Shown piece after piece: positions 5,980 to 6,234 of a stretch of 6,234 bases of DNA. Positions within the stretch are counted from its first letter, which is position 1. Every line of letters starts with the position of its first letter. The notes beneath the pieces were generated by a model that was not told where the DNA came from, searched no databases, and was given only the letters and a program-made list of their open reading frames with translations. This stretch comes from Deltaproteobacteria bacterium (GTDB lineage Bacteria > Desulfobacterota > Desulfobacteria > Desulfobacterales > ETH-SRB1), in the NCBI GenBank assembly GCA_003647525.1, contig QMMZ01000133.1:1-6234 (forward strand), given 5' to 3'. The position numbers and the translations under genes were made by a program.

Positions 5980-5990
5980 AAATAAAACGA

Positions 5991-6234
5991 ATGAATTTAA
6001 AATTTAGCAGAGCACTTGTTACCGGTGGAGCAGGGTTTATCGGCTCTCACCTTGTCGACGGCTTGCTGTCGGAAGGATGCGAAGTGGCGGTGCTTGACAA
6101 CCTTTCAACAGGCCGTCTTTCTAATCTAAGTCATATCAAGGACCGTATTACATTTTATAAAGCCGACATTCGTGATCGGGAACCATTAGAAAAAGCGGCA
6201 AGAGACTGCGACGTTGTATTTCACCATGCGGCCG
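5991..6234 (+). CDS. NAD-dependent sugar epimerase/dehydratase (extended SDR), 3' end outside window
   Basis: Eighty-one codons are visible. An in-frame TAA at 5979-5981 makes ATG 5991 the first possible start. The start MNLKFSRALVTGGAGFIGSH carries the TGGAGFIG dinucleotide-binding loop (residues 11-18). VLDNLSTGR (34-42) puts Asp36 at the adenosine-ribose-binding position, typical of NAD-dependent members. ADIRD and VVFHHAA (near 80) follow as in UDP-glucose 4-epimerase and dTDP-glucose 4,6-dehydratase relatives. The family interconverts or dehydrates nucleotide sugars in the cytoplasm, so it probably supplies a sugar for the EPS. The catalytic Tyr-x-x-x-Lys and substrate-specific residues lie beyond the window, so the substrate is unknown. 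No good Shine-Dalgarno is visible; the upstream bases are a repeat arm. This piece looks more GC-rich than the genes before it. Confidence 0.9.
   Translation, partial: MNLKFSRALVTGGAGFIGSHLVDGLLSEGCEVAVLDNLSTGRLSNLSHIKDRITFYKADIRDREPLEKAARDCDVVFHHAA

Larger units (their letters stand above)
5546..5990. other. 445-base noncoding, repeat-rich stretch between sugar transferase and epimerase genes
   Basis: There is no credible gene. The 61-codon frame at 5552-5737 lies across an inverted repeat and has no Shine-Dalgarno or recognisable protein features. The stretch holds a short stem at 5570-5597, a long inverted repeat at 5587-5732, a hairpin at 5780-5822, a lone arm copy at 5842-5864 and a second inverted repeat at 5873-5979 ending 11 bases before the epimerase ATG. 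I find no standard promoter or T-tract terminator. This is a landing zone for dispersed repeats rather than a simple operon spacer. Confidence 0.7.

Noticed and set aside
5587..5980. Possible CRISPR-like array of repeated words
   Set aside because: The units are in opposing orientations, diverged and irregularly spaced. There are no uniform repeats or spacers.

Overview
The window reads as part of an exopolysaccharide (EPS) biosynthesis locus, with every recognisable gene on the + strand. It is AT-rich. The protein types (an NtrC-like regulator, a Wzz protein with a separate tyrosine autokinase, and a sugar transferase of the kind found in XrtA/PEP-CTERM exosortase-linked EPS loci) suggest a Gram-negative, EPS-producing bacterium. 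The noncoding sequence holds palindromic arms built on 'GATGAACACGRATAAA' and 'CTAAAGTG' words. Together these are most consistent with Desulfobacterota (Desulfobacterales-like), but that placement is inference from protein style and repeats, not a database match.

Layout. Bases 1-1292 hold the 3' part of an NtrC-family regulator (degenerate receiver, AAA+ domain, Fis-type HTH) that runs off the left edge. An 18-base gap leads to a Wzz-like chain-length/co-polymerase protein (1311-2912). A 10-base gap, with the Shine-Dalgarno overlapping the wzz stop, leads to a BY-kinase-type tyrosine autokinase (2923-3855). These three look like one transcription unit. A 289-base noncoding stretch (3856-4144) carries a large imperfect inverted repeat. 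Next is a polyprenyl-phosphate sugar-1-phosphate transferase (4145-5545). A 445-base noncoding stretch (5546-5990) follows, packed with a second family of inverted repeats. Finally the first 81 codons of an NAD-dependent sugar epimerase/dehydratase (5991 onward) run off the right edge.

How the genes fit together. The epimerase would supply a nucleotide sugar. The sugar transferase would load the first sugar-phosphate onto the lipid carrier at the inner membrane. The Wzz protein and its cytoplasmic kinase partner would control chain length and export by cycles of tyrosine phosphorylation. The regulator probably controls the locus.

The most unusual observation is that this regulator keeps a good Walker A, arginine fingers and HTH, but has lost the Walker B glutamate (Asp-His instead of Asp-Glu), the sigma-54-contacting GAFTGA loop (EGFANV instead), and the receiver's conserved lysine. 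It is therefore unlikely to be a conventional sigma-54 activator. The repeats are the second point of interest. I see no CRISPR array, tRNA, rRNA, transposase or clear intrinsic terminator, and nothing that amounts to a wholly new system.
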